DNA of 36,857 bases from a virus. How positions within the stretch are numbered: position 1 is the stretch's first letter; each line of letters starts with the position of its first letter. The translations under genes and the position numbers were made by a program. Positions 8,357-17,956 of this stretch are shown one piece after another. The notes beneath the pieces are model-generated. The model had not been told where the DNA came from. It searched no databases and was given only the letters and a program-made list of their open reading frames with translations. The stretch is taken from the IMG/VR virus record IMGVR_UViG_3300026253_000002, positions 1 to 36,857 of that record; one strand, written 5' to 3'.

Positions 8357-9763
8357 ATGGCAAATATTAATCCTGGAGCAACACTGAATTCAGTGCCAGC
8401 TCCAAGTAAACAAACGCTCTCAAGCGCATACATCGACTTCGCAGCAAGTGATGGTGCTACATGGGCACAACAATATCTACCGGATTTGATGGAGAAAGAA
8501 GCAGAAGTTTTTGGAAACAGAACTGTTGCTGGTTTCTTATCTCAGGTAGGTGCTGAAGAAGCTATGGCTTCTGATCAAGTAGTATGGTCTGAACAAGGTA
8601 GATTACATTTATCTTACACTGTCACAGTGTTAAGTCAAGGTGATAGAACTATAACAATGCCTAGCGCAACGCATGGTGTTAGAGTGGGTGATACAGTAGT
8701 TCTTTCTGATGCTAATAAAACAGTAAAAGCTTATGTAACTACTATCTCAACAGATTTATTAACGGTTACTGTGGCTCCTTATACACAAGGTGATTTAAGT
8801 GGTCTTACTGAAAGTTCTGCTGTTACACATATGTTTGTGTACGGTTCTGAGTTCGCAAAAGGAACAATAGGTAGAGCTGGTGCTAATGAGCCTGGTTTCA
8901 AATCATTCTCTAACTCACCAATTATCTTGAAAGATAAGTATGAAGTTTCAGGTTCTGACGCTTCTCAAATTGGTTGGGTTGAAGTTTCTGGTGAAGATGG
9001 ACAATCTGGATACTTATGGTACTTAAAAGCTGAGGGTGATACTAGAGCTCGTTTCACTGACTACTTAGAAATGAGTATGATTGAAGCTGAAAAAGCAGCT
9101 ACAGATTCATCTGCATTAGACGACGCTGGAGTAAAAGGTACTGAAGGTCTATTCGCGGCTATTACTGATAGAGGTAATATCACAACCGAAGTATCCGCTC
9201 TTGTTGATTTTGATAATATCTTAAAAGAGTTTGATAAGCAAGGCGCTATTGAAGAAAACATGATGTTCTTAAATAGAACTCAATCTTTAGGGATTGATGC
9301 TATGTTAGCTGCTTTAGCTGGTCCTGGTGCTAATGCTTCTTACGGAGTATTTGATAACGAAGAAGACATGGCATTAAACTTAGGTTTTGCTGGTTTTAGA
9401 CGTGGATCTTATGACTTCTACAAATCTGACTGGAAATACTTAAACGACCCAACTACAAGAGGTGGTGTTTTAGATGCAGTCGCTGGTACTACTACTGATG
9501 GTTTAGGTGGTATATATGGTGTTATCGTTCCAGCTGGAGTTTCTTCAGTATATGACGAACAATTAGGAAAGAATCTTAAAAGACCTTTCTTACACGTTAG
9601 ATATAGAGCTTCTCAAATGGAAGATAGAAAAATGAAAACATGGACTACTGGTTCTGTTGGAGCTTCTACTTCTGATTTAGATGCGATGGAAATGCACTTC
9701 TTATCTGAAAGATGTTTAGTTGTTCAAGGTGCGAATAACTTCATGTTAATCAAAGGAGCGTAG
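8357..9763 (+). CDS. Major capsid protein, HK97 fold
   Basis: A 468-residue protein at the standard MCP position. The N-terminal arm is followed by AQQYLPDLMEKEAEVFGNRTVAGFL and SDQVVWSEQGRLHLSY, which I associate with capsid proteins of Bacteroidota podoviruses. A beta-rich segment (about residues 90-160, VTVLSQGDRTITMPSATHGV on) looks like an inserted Ig-like or E-loop-type domain. The rest has alternating strands and helices, with a spine-helix-like DYLEMSMIEAEKAATDSSAL. The end ERCLVVQGANNFMLIKGA resembles the final beta strand of the P domain. Codon choice is more uniform than in its neighbours (many TCT, GCT, GGT, TTA), consistent with high expression. A strong terminator lies 12 bases downstream. 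Confidence 0.88.
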   Translation: MANINPGATLNSVPAPSKQTLSSAYIDFAASDGATWAQQYLPDLMEKEAEVFGNRTVAGFLSQVGAEEAMASDQVVWSEQGRLHLSYTVTVLSQGDRTITMPSATHGVRVGDTVVLSDANKTVKAYVTTISTDLLTVTVAPYTQGDLSGLTESSAVTHMFVYGSEFAKGTIGRAGANEPGFKSFSNSPIILKDKYEVSGSDASQIGWVEVSGEDGQSGYLWYLKAEGDTRARFTDYLEMSMIEAEKAATDSSALDDAGVKGTEGLFAAITDRGNITTEVSALVDFDNILKEFDKQGAIEENMMFLNRTQSLGIDAMLAALAGPGANASYGVFDNEEDMALNLGFAGFRRGSYDFYKSDWKYLNDPTTRGGVLDAVAGTTTDGLGGIYGVIVPAGVSSVYDEQLGKNLKRPFLHVRYRASQMEDRKMKTWTTGSVGASTSDLDAMEMHFLSERCLVVQGANNFMLIKGA

Positions 9764-9774
9764 TCTCAATTTTT

Positions 9775-9812
9775 AAAACCGTCCCCTGAAATACGGGGAT
9801 GGTTTTTATTTT
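9775..9812 (+). terminator. Intrinsic terminator after the capsid gene
   Basis: A 12-bp stem, AAAACCGTCCCC (9775-9786) pairing with GGGGATGGTTTT (9795-9806), encloses the 8-base loop TGAAATAC and is followed by a T-rich stretch. One G-T wobble is the only imperfection. The A tract on the left arm and T tract on the right give a classic Rho-independent form. It sits 11 bases after the MCP stop. It would end or thin out the transcript after the most abundant virion protein and protect its 3' end. Confidence 0.88.
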
Positions 9813-9835
9813 ATTAATTTATATTATATTATATT

Positions 9836-10603
9836 ATGGAAAAAACAGAAAAAGTGGTAAAAGAACCACAAACAAAACAAGATACTTGGGAAGTTAAAGA
9901 TCGAGTATATTTTTTAAAAGATGGACTATCTCCGCTGTCTCATAAAATACCCTCTAAGAACATTTATTGGTTTGACGAGGAAAAAGGATACGAGAGAGAA
10001 TTAGCTTTAACTACTAATCAAAGAACAGTTTTCGTTGATGAGTTTAAAGGTGAGGCGAGAATTGCACAAATAATCTTTAGAGATGGGACATTAAATGTAG
10101 CAAGAAATAAAGTAATTTTACAAAAACTACTATCTCTATATCACCCATTAAGAAACAAGTTGTTTCAGGAGTTAGATACTGTTAAAACAGCAGAAACTCA
10201 TTTAGATTGGTTAGAGTTTGAAATAGCAGCTATGAATGCGGCAAACAACCTAGATGTTGACATGATGGAAGCGGTCTTAAGAGTGGAAATTGGATCTAAG
10301 GTATCTAACATGACTTCTAAGGAGATTAAAAGAGATTTGCTGCTATATGCTAAGAAGAACCCTAAACTGTTTCTAGAGTTAGTTACTGATGACAATGTTC
10401 AACTTAGGAACTTTGGTATTAAAGCTTCAGAAGCTGGTATTATAAAATTATCTCAAGATCAAAGAGCATTTCAATGGGGGAGTAATGGTAGGAAGTTAAT
10501 GACCATCCCATTTGACGAACATCCATATTCAGCTTTAGCCTCATGGTTTAAGACTGACGAAGGAATGGAGATTTACTCAACAATAGAAAAACGATTAAAA
10601 TAA
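9836..10603 (+). CDS. Conserved protein downstream of MCP, probable virion or assembly protein
   Basis: A 255-residue soluble protein. It starts with a charged tail, then DRVYFLKDGLSPLSHKIPSKNIYWFD, a region with LALTTNQRTVFVDEF and FRDGTLNV, a helical centre, and a C-terminal part with FQWGSNGRKLMTIPFDEHPYSALASWF. I recall this C-terminal signature from hypothetical proteins of marine phages encoded near capsid genes, without a known role. A coat-accessory or neck function is possible. The ATG follows an A/T-only leader with three ATATT repeats, immediately after the MCP terminator, so a promoter or readthrough must supply its transcript. Confidence 0.6.
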   Translation: MEKTEKVVKEPQTKQDTWEVKDRVYFLKDGLSPLSHKIPSKNIYWFDEEKGYERELALTTNQRTVFVDEFKGEARIAQIIFRDGTLNVARNKVILQKLLSLYHPLRNKLFQELDTVKTAETHLDWLEFEIAAMNAANNLDVDMMEAVLRVEIGSKVSNMTSKEIKRDLLLYAKKNPKLFLELVTDDNVQLRNFGIKASEAGIIKLSQDQRAFQWGSNGRKLMTIPFDEHPYSALASWFKTDEGMEIYSTIEKRLK

Positions 10604-10612
10604 TTAATCACT

Positions 10613-10654
10613 TATGGTAGAGCGACCACTCTTACGGGTGGTTGCATTACTATA
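10613..10654 (+). other. Two-part RNA hairpin in the 9836/10669 intergenic gap
   Basis: An outer 7-bp helix, TATGGTA (10613-10619) with TACTATA (10648-10654), is followed by a 2x2 internal loop and an inner 9-bp helix, GCGACCACT (10622-10630) with GGTGGTTGC (10637-10645), closing the loop CTTACG. Three pairs are wobbles. No T tract follows (AATAAAAAG), so it is not a standard terminator. It fills most of the 65-base gap before the gene at 10669 and could be a processing or stability element. Confidence 0.55.
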
Positions 10655-10668
10655 AATAAAAAGACATT

Positions 10669-11367
10669 ATGGCTATAAGCGTAGATACAGTATATCAAAG
10701 AGTTTTGGCATTAGCCAATAAAGAACAACGAGGATATATAACGCCTCAAGAATTTAATCTATTAGCCAATCAGGCTGAGATGGAAATATTTGAACAATAT
10801 TTTTACGATCTCAATAAAAGGGAAAGATTAGAACCCATCATAGAAGACGAAACTGAACAATCAGATTTAGCAGAACTAATCAAGAAAAAATTAAAGCCCT
10901 TCACTACAATTGCTACCGTTACAGGTGGTACAACATTCCCCACATCAAATTATCATACTGGAAAAATATTCTACAACAATAGAGTATGTCGCAAAGTAGA
11001 CCTTCAAGAAATTCATAGATTTTCAGTATCACAGAGACATGCTGGTGGTATTGACCCTGTATATGCGGAAAGTAGTACGACTGGTGAAGATATAGTTGTA
11101 TACACACCAAAAACCGTGGCAACAGTAGCAGTTACATGTGAAACAATTACAAAACCTCTAGGTACAGTTGCTTGGGGATATGTAGTGGTAAATGAAAAAG
11201 CACTATACAACCACAACACTTCTACCCATTTTATACTACATGATTCCGAGGAAGTAAACCTAGTTTATAAAATATTAGAAGGAGCCGGTATAGTTATAAA
11301 CAAACCTGGCTTAATGCAAGTGGGACAACAAAAACAAATTAGTAGTAATCAAATAAAAGCACAATAA
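10669..11367 (+). CDS. Head-tail connector / ring-like virion protein
   Basis: A 232-residue protein. The N-terminus, VYQRVLALANKEQRGYITP followed by a helical EFNLLANQAEMEIFEQYFYDL, is a pattern that I recall from structural proteins near the portal-to-tail junction in Bacteroidota and some T7-like marine phages. The remainder is beta-rich (IVVYTPKTVATVAVTCETI) and ends in a Gln-rich tail. Together with the next gene it probably forms the rings between portal and tail. The stop TAA overlaps the next ATG as TAATG (11365-11369), which favours equal, coupled translation of the two partners. Confidence 0.65.
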   Translation: MAISVDTVYQRVLALANKEQRGYITPQEFNLLANQAEMEIFEQYFYDLNKRERLEPIIEDETEQSDLAELIKKKLKPFTTIATVTGGTTFPTSNYHTGKIFYNNRVCRKVDLQEIHRFSVSQRHAGGIDPVYAESSTTGEDIVVYTPKTVATVAVTCETITKPLGTVAWGYVVVNEKALYNHNTSTHFILHDSEEVNLVYKILEGAGIVINKPGLMQVGQQKQISSNQIKAQ

Positions 11368-12275
11368 TGGGAATATTAACAAACGCCGAGCAAGCTTATT
11401 ATGGGGCTAATGGAAATCATGGCTCATATCAATTTCTATCGTTAGAAGAAGCAATAGATTCCTTTAGAGCCGTGTACGTTGGTAAAGGGAAAATTTGCGA
11501 AGATGTACTAGATCAAGATATTACTTTTCATTCTATAAGAGCTATGCAGGAATTAAGTTTCGATACTTTAAAGTCCGTGAAAGATTGGGAGGTAACCGTG
11601 CCTCCTCAATTAGTTTTAGTAATGCCAGTTGATTATGTTAATTACGTCAAACTATCTTGGAGTGACAGTAGTGGTATTGAACATGTTATATATCCTATGT
11701 CAAAATCTTCTAACCCACTAGATATAACAGAGAGCGTAGAGGATTGGGGAGGCTTTACAATAACAGGTGCGGCGGATGATGACCTAGATTCGGATGAAAA
11801 TTCTGAAACTATGACTAATCTTAAATCTGCTACGCCTATTCAAGATCAAGACTCATATGACGATCAAACTTACAATGGAGCTTTGGGGCAAAGATTTGGA
11901 TTAGATCCTCAATTTTCCCAAGTCAACGGTTCGTTCTTTATAGACGAAACTGCTGGTAAATTTCACTTCACATCAAACTTAAATGGAAAAACATTAATAT
12001 TAAAATATATCAGTGATGGTATAGTAACAAATACTTTTAACACAGCTATAGATTTAAATGCTACGCTCTTACATAAATTTGCGGAAGAAGCATTTTACAA
12101 ACATGTATTATATGGATTGTTATTATCTAGAAAGGATACACAACCTCAGTTACTAATGACTATTAAGAAAGAGAGGTTTGCGGAAACAAGGAAAGCGAAA
12201 TTAAGATTATCTAACATTAAACTTGAAGAACTAACTCAAGTGTTAAGGGGAAGGTCTAAACAAATAAAACATTAA
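11367..12275 (+). CDS. Head-tail adaptor / tail-ring-like protein
   Basis: A 302-residue protein translated from an ATG overlapping the previous stop. Its N-terminal half contains FHSIRAMQELSFDTLKSVKDWE and VPPQLVLVMPVDYVNYVKLSW, a helix then beta arrangement typical of podovirus tail adaptors (T7 gp11 / P22 gp4 functional class). The C-terminal half includes a helical LLHKFAEEAFYKHVLYGLLLSR and a basic end. It would link the portal/connector ring to the nozzle protein encoded next. Assignment rests on gene order and family resemblance from memory. Confidence 0.65.
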   Translation: MGILTNAEQAYYGANGNHGSYQFLSLEEAIDSFRAVYVGKGKICEDVLDQDITFHSIRAMQELSFDTLKSVKDWEVTVPPQLVLVMPVDYVNYVKLSWSDSSGIEHVIYPMSKSSNPLDITESVEDWGGFTITGAADDDLDSDENSETMTNLKSATPIQDQDSYDDQTYNGALGQRFGLDPQFSQVNGSFFIDETAGKFHFTSNLNGKTLILKYISDGIVTNTFNTAIDLNATLLHKFAEEAFYKHVLYGLLLSRKDTQPQLLMTIKKERFAETRKAKLRLSNIKLEELTQVLRGRSKQIKH

Positions 12276-12278
12276 TAA

Positions 12279-15200
12279 ATGCCGGAGTTAAAACGTACGT
12301 TTGCTAGTGGTAGAATGAATAAAGATCTCGATGAGAGATTAGTTCCAGCTGGTGAATATAGAGATGCAATGAATATACAGGTAGCAACATCTGATGGTGC
12401 TAGCGTTGGAGTTGTATCTAATTTATTAGGTAATACTAACCTAACGGAATCTACCGTAGCACCGGGTAGCACGTGTGTTGGTTCTATTGCTCATGGAAAA
12501 GAAGATAAAATATATTATTTAGTTTGTGGTGGAGACGCGGTTACCACGGATCCGGTTACCACTAAAGATCATACTATACTTAAAGACTATGTTATAGAGT
12601 ATGATTTTGTTACTAAGTCGTATAGATATGTAGTTGTTGATATACACAAAATAGTTACACATCTTAATATTGCTGGTACTACGAGTAGTTCATATCCACA
12701 TATACATATACCGAATTTAGGAGATGCTGCTAAAAATATAACTGGAATTAGGATTGGAATGGTAATTGAGGGTTACATAGGTGGTGTGCATTATACCCAG
12801 TCTGACAACGTTACGGTGATATCCATAAAAGCTGATGTTGGAAACAATGGTTGGAACATTGAACTATCTGAATCTTTTGTCAGTGATCAATATGATTTAG
12901 TCACATTCCACGCTCCTAGGGTTCTGAGTTTTCATCATAATAATTATATTGACGCCATTAATATTGTAGACGGTATGATGTTCTGGGTGGATGGTGTAGA
13001 CCCAGTATTTAGTAGCGAACCTAAAAAGATCAATATAGCAAGGTGTATAAGAGGAACGGGTGGTTTAGAATATATGGTTGGAGGTGGTATTGATGGTCAC
13101 CCAGCTGCGCTCGCTGCTGGTACTTTAAATAAGTTCGTTTTGTTTAATGGCGAAAATGATTATTTTCATACTAGATTAACGGCAGATTTTAGGGGTGATA
13201 GATTGGAAATTGTTACAGATGGAGATGGTGGGGAAAAAACACATTGGTTGACTGAGAGTAATATAACCGTAATAAGACCTCGTCCACTTACTCCACTTAT
13301 ATTAGAAATGTCCTCTACGGAAAAGGTAAGAGAAAATTCTTCCGGCGTAAGTAATGCCGTGTTTTCTACTATACTCAAGGGAAATACCGGTAGCAACTGG
13401 GCAGATGTCCTTACGGGAGATCCACTTCCAATTGGCACAACTCTCGCTAACGTAACTTTTACAAACGCTGTAGATTTTAGAGAAGGTGATATTCTAATAT
13501 TAACTAGTGACGAGGATGATGGTGCTGACGGTATCTTTACCGACCACGAAGTTCGAGTAAAGGTTATTGTTGGGTGTCCAGTGGGTTTAGGTGGAGCTCC
13601 AGACGTTATTCAAACTAGCGGCTATACATTAGAAGTAATGGCTATTGATAGCGGTATAGCTGGTACCGATCAACTTTGGTATGTTAAGTTAGAACAAACA
13701 GCTCCTTTATTTGAAACTAAATTCCCTAGATTTTCTTATAGATATAAATACGAGGACGGAGAGTATTCTACATTCGCTCCTTGGTCCGAGATAGCATTTA
13801 TGCCCGGAGAATATGATTATTATCCTAAAAAAGGACATAATCTAGGAATGATTAATAATCTTAGAAATCTAAAATTAAAACAATACTTTGTTGAAGATAG
13901 TCTAAGACCTAGGGATGTTATTGAAGTAGACATCCTATACAAAGAATCTGGAAAACCAAATGTATACTCAGTTAAAACAATTAAACATGGTGATGGTAGT
14001 CCTAACTGGCCAGAGCAAACTCATGAGAGAGGCGAGTACGAGTTAGAGACAGAAATAATACATGCTGTGTTACCTTCTAATCAGTTAATACGACCATGGG
14101 ATAATGTTCCTAGATTTGCTAGGGCTCAAGAGATAACAGGGAATAGATTGGTATTTGGTAACTATATACAAAATTACAATGTTGCATCATATGTAGGTAT
14201 GAAGCTTAAAGATCCAGAAATAGAAATCTCACTATGGAGTGATGAAGCTGATTTTGATGATTTAGATTCAACTAAAAAATCTATTAAGACAATGAGGACT
14301 TATCAAGTTGGAGTTGTCTTCTCTGATAAGTACGGTAGAGAGACACCAGTATTGGGTAGTCAAAAGAAAGGAGGTATAAAAATAGAGAAGCTATATAGTG
14401 CAAAGTGGAATAAGTTGGAGGTTAAACTAAAAACACCACCTCCACCTTGGGCTGAAACATATAAGTTTTTTATTAAAGAAACATCTAACGAGTATTATAA
14501 TCTAGCAATGGATCGTTGGTATAATGCCGAAGACGGTAATATATGGTTGTCCTTCCCGTCATCAGAGAGAAACAAAGTTACGGATGAAACATTTCTAATA
14601 CTAAAGAAAGCACATGGTACAGACGTTCCAGTTACTGATCTAGCTAAATACAAGGTATTAGCTATAAAGGCTGAAGCTCCAGATTTTATTAAAATAGATA
14701 AGAAGTCTTTAGGCGTAATGTATAATGGTGGACCTGGTTTTGGTGACCAAATAGGAAATTCGGGTGGTGGTTTTCCAGTACCTGATTCGAGAACTATTGA
14801 GATAAACAGGGGTAGTTTTACAGTTGCCTTTGGTAGTGTAGCAGGTTCTGGTCCCAATGGAACTGAAACTATTGGTAAACTGTTGAGTGGTGGTACCGTA
14901 GTAAAGATAAAAATGTTTGGACCCTCGGATACGTCAAAAGCATATGAAATCGTTAAAATACAGGCTAACGCTAATGACACTGTAATTACTATCGACGGGA
15001 AGTTTGGAGATGATATGGCATTTACATCCACTAATGAGACATACGCTACCCGTATAGATGGCTTAGGGATTGAAGTAATTACTGAGATACCAGAAAACAA
15101 GCCAGAGTTTGATGGAAGGTTTTTTGTTAAAATATATAAAGACTTAGTATTGCAAAGTCACGTTATGAGTAGGATAAAAGAAACTGATTTTGTTATAACA

Positions 15201-17939
15201 TCTTCGTACGGTTGCTCTTTTATACGACCACTAGTGACACACCCAGCATCTGGATCTAGCTATACGTGGGGCGACTCAATCAACCCGGGTATTACGTCCA
15301 ACCAAATGGCTCAATTTTCTAATGCTTATGTTGGGGTTGGTAGTCCAGCTAATGAAAACTGGGCCGCCATGAGTAACGGTAGAGTGGGTAACTACGGTCC
15401 GGGCCTTGGATACTGGTTTTCACAGTTTTCAATGCCGGCATATCTTTTCTGGAACCAGCAAGACCGCCTTGATAACTTTTTTATAGATCAAGCATCTCAA
15501 TATAGTCATGATGGGACGGGTGTAGATGGTGCTGGGACATTTGGGAAGCTACCAAATCCTAAGGCAACTAGTGCTAATAATATTCCTGGAGTACATTCGA
15601 GTGGGACCTCTACTGATGGAACATGGGTAGGAGTGCCTTTGGAGGAGAGAGGTCAAGGCGTTTATAATAACAATAGAACAATAGATATTTCCTGGGCTGG
15701 AATTGGTCCTGGATATGAAGATAATTGGAAGAGATCTTGGAAGGGTTCTTCGGGTGCGAATAAGGATGGACCTAATTGGAATGGGAGACTTTCCAGTGGT
15801 GCTTCGGATGGATGGGTAAGTGGGCCAAGTGGGGACGCTAGAAAGTTTATTGATAAATTAGCACATGTTGGGACTAGGTTTAAGTGGGCTGAAGATCCTG
15901 ATGATATAATATATACGGTTAAGGGCGTTAGGTCTAGATGGGGGATTAAAAATTATAAAAATGATGCCTGGAGCGCGTTGGAATTGGTGAATCAGGGTCT
16001 CTTTCCTTACATACCTAACGATACTTGGGATTATAATAAAGAACAACTGAGGGCTAATTGCCAAAGGCAAAGATGGTCACTTAATTTAGATAAGGAGTTA
16101 GGACAAGGGCCAGCGGGATATCATCCATTAAACTCTCCAGATGCATCTGTACCGGGTTTACGCCACGATGGAACTAATACTCATCAGATACAGTTGTTGG
16201 ATCCATTTACAGATGAAGATGATAATTACTTCATAGACAACCCTGCGATATTCGAAACAGAACCCACAGAAGACGTTGGTTTAGATATATATTATGAGGC
16301 TGGTAGGGATAACCCTATCGATATTAATGAAAAAACAAACGAACAGTTTGCGCCTATAAATAGTACCTTTTGGAATAGCAATACTTTAACCTCTCACACC
16401 GTTACTAGTTGGAGTGATAGGACGGTAACATTCACTCCAGCTTTTGGAGCGGCCGCGGGCTTATCTCAATATGATGCTATTAGGTTTACACGTCCTGATA
16501 GAAGTGTTATACAGGCATTTGTAGATTCTGGTGGGGGTAATAGTGCAACCACATTAACTATATTTGGGGATAGTAAAGATTTTGGTTTTGTTGGTGGTGA
16601 ATCACTAAGACCATGCTTTAGACCTATTCAGTTGAGTTGGCATAATTGTTATTCGTTTGGAAATGGAGTGGAGTCAGATAGAATTAGAGACGATTATAAT
16701 GCTGTAACCGTAGATAACGGTGTAAAAGCATCGTCCACTTTAAATGAACCATATAAAGAAGAACACAGAAAATCAGGTTTAATATACTCTGGAATATATA
16801 ATTCTACAAGTGGTGTTAATAGTTTAAACCAATTTATTCAAGGAGAGAAGATTACTAAAGATTTGAATCCATCATATGGAAGTATTCAAAAGTTGTTTAC
16901 TAGAAACACTGATTTAGTTACCCTTTGTGAAGATAAGATTTTAAAAGTAAGTGCTAATAAAGATGCCTTGTTTAATGCTGATGGTAAACCTCAGTTGATA
17001 GCTACAGATAAAGTATTGGGACAAACTATACCTTTTACTGGCGATTGGGGTATAAGTACTAATCCAGAATCTTTTGTGTCGGAATCATATAGAGCTTACT
17101 TTACAGACAGAACTAGAGGTGTTGTTTTAAGATTATCTCAAGATGGATTAACACCTATATCAGATCTTGGTATGAAAGATTGGTTTGCAGACAATTTAAG
17201 AATACAAAACTATGTTAGCAGTAGTCATCCAATAAAAACTTTTGGATCTTGGGATGATAAGAAAGAAGAGTATAATCTTACTGTAGTGAATTATTGGGAT
17301 GCTGGTAGACAAAAGAAATTTACAACTTTGAGTTTTAGTGAGAAAACAAAAGGTTGGATTAGTTTTAAATCTTTTCATCCGGAAAGTGGAGTTAGTTTAA
17401 ATAACGAGTACTATACATTTAAAGACGGGAACTTACATCAACATCATGACAGTGATTCGGCGAGTGCTTCCACTAGTTATAATACTTTTTATGGAGACAA
17501 AACAAATTCAAGTATAACATTTTTAATGAACGATGATCCAGGAAGTATTAAGAGTTTTAACACTATGAATTACGAGGGTTCACAAGCTAAGATTACAGCT
17601 ATGATTACTGCATCGCCAACTGATGCTGCTGGAAACACATTGACCAATCTTAGTGATGGCGAATACTATAACTTAAATGCTAAAGATGGTTGGTATACAA
17701 CTCTCATAAGAACAGATAAGCAAACTGGAGATAATATAGAGTTTAAAGAAAAAGAAGGAAAGTGGTTCGGTGTTATGAAAGGAGAGGAAACAACTTTGAA
17801 TAATTTAGATACAGAAGAGTTTTCAGTACAAGGAATAGGTATGGCGGTGTTAGATCATAGTGATCCTGACGCAGAGGGTGAAGGTAAAACTACAATTAGA
17901 GAGTGGCATGAAAGTAGTACTGGTACTAATTGGGATTAA
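12279..17939 (+). CDS. Tail nozzle / stabilisation protein (P22 gp10-like), with large insertion
   Basis: A 1886-residue protein. The N-terminus, TFASGRMNKDLDERLVPAGE then YRDAMNIQV, matches the start of phage stabilisation proteins that form the tail nozzle (P22 gp10 class; related nozzle or muzzle proteins in crAss-like phages). A beta-propeller-like body follows, with DGMMFWVDG, RPWDNVPRFARAQEITGNRL, and later RTRGVVLRLSQDGLTPIS. P22 gp10 is about 470 residues, so this is several times larger. A Gly/Ser/Asn/Trp-rich stretch at about residues 985-1200 (15230-15880) interrupts the core and looks like a separate surface module. The protein closes the tail tube and may contact the host. It is followed by a second beta-rich virion gene. 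Confidence 0.75.
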   Translation: MPELKRTFASGRMNKDLDERLVPAGEYRDAMNIQVATSDGASVGVVSNLLGNTNLTESTVAPGSTCVGSIAHGKEDKIYYLVCGGDAVTTDPVTTKDHTILKDYVIEYDFVTKSYRYVVVDIHKIVTHLNIAGTTSSSYPHIHIPNLGDAAKNITGIRIGMVIEGYIGGVHYTQSDNVTVISIKADVGNNGWNIELSESFVSDQYDLVTFHAPRVLSFHHNNYIDAINIVDGMMFWVDGVDPVFSSEPKKINIARCIRGTGGLEYMVGGGIDGHPAALAAGTLNKFVLFNGENDYFHTRLTADFRGDRLEIVTDGDGGEKTHWLTESNITVIRPRPLTPLILEMSSTEKVRENSSGVSNAVFSTILKGNTGSNWADVLTGDPLPIGTTLANVTFTNAVDFREGDILILTSDEDDGADGIFTDHEVRVKVIVGCPVGLGGAPDVIQTSGYTLEVMAIDSGIAGTDQLWYVKLEQTAPLFETKFPRFSYRYKYEDGEYSTFAPWSEIAFMPGEYDYYPKKGHNLGMINNLRNLKLKQYFVEDSLRPRDVIEVDILYKESGKPNVYSVKTIKHGDGSPNWPEQTHERGEYELETEIIHAVLPSNQLIRPWDNVPRFARAQEITGNRLVFGNYIQNYNVASYVGMKLKDPEIEISLWSDEADFDDLDSTKKSIKTMRTYQVGVVFSDKYGRETPVLGSQKKGGIKIEKLYSAKWNKLEVKLKTPPPPWAETYKFFIKETSNEYYNLAMDRWYNAEDGNIWLSFPSSERNKVTDETFLILKKAHGTDVPVTDLAKYKVLAIKAEAPDFIKIDKKSLGVMYNGGPGFGDQIGNSGGGFPVPDSRTIEINRGSFTVAFGSVAGSGPNGTETIGKLLSGGTVVKIKMFGPSDTSKAYEIVKIQANANDTVITIDGKFGDDMAFTSTNETYATRIDGLGIEVITEIPENKPEFDGRFFVKIYKDLVLQSHVMSRIKETDFVITSSYGCSFIRPLVTHPASGSSYTWGDSINPGITSNQMAQFSNAYVGVGSPANENWAAMSNGRVGNYGPGLGYWFSQFSMPAYLFWNQQDRLDNFFIDQASQYSHDGTGVDGAGTFGKLPNPKATSANNIPGVHSSGTSTDGTWVGVPLEERGQGVYNNNRTIDISWAGIGPGYEDNWKRSWKGSSGANKDGPNWNGRLSSGASDGWVSGPSGDARKFIDKLAHVGTRFKWAEDPDDIIYTVKGVRSRWGIKNYKNDAWSALELVNQGLFPYIPNDTWDYNKEQLRANCQRQRWSLNLDKELGQGPAGYHPLNSPDASVPGLRHDGTNTHQIQLLDPFTDEDDNYFIDNPAIFETEPTEDVGLDIYYEAGRDNPIDINEKTNEQFAPINSTFWNSNTLTSHTVTSWSDRTVTFTPAFGAAAGLSQYDAIRFTRPDRSVIQAFVDSGGGNSATTLTIFGDSKDFGFVGGESLRPCFRPIQLSWHNCYSFGNGVESDRIRDDYNAVTVDNGVKASSTLNEPYKEEHRKSGLIYSGIYNSTSGVNSLNQFIQGEKITKDLNPSYGSIQKLFTRNTDLVTLCEDKILKVSANKDALFNADGKPQLIATDKVLGQTIPFTGDWGISTNPESFVSESYRAYFTDRTRGVVLRLSQDGLTPISDLGMKDWFADNLRIQNYVSSSHPIKTFGSWDDKKEEYNLTVVNYWDAGRQKKFTTLSFSEKTKGWISFKSFHPESGVSLNNEYYTFKDGNLHQHHDSDSASASTSYNTFYGDKTNSSITFLMNDDPGSIKSFNTMNYEGSQAKITAMITASPTDAAGNTLTNLSDGEYYNLNAKDGWYTTLIRTDKQTGDNIEFKEKEGKWFGVMKGEETTLNNLDTEEFSVQGIGMAVLDHSDPDAEGEGKTTIREWHESSTGTNWD

Positions 17940-17956
17940 AATACATATATATATAA

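Noticed and set aside
15230-15880. Diversity-generating retroelement target in the nozzle insertion
   Set aside because: No reverse transcriptase and no near-identical template repeat are visible in the window.
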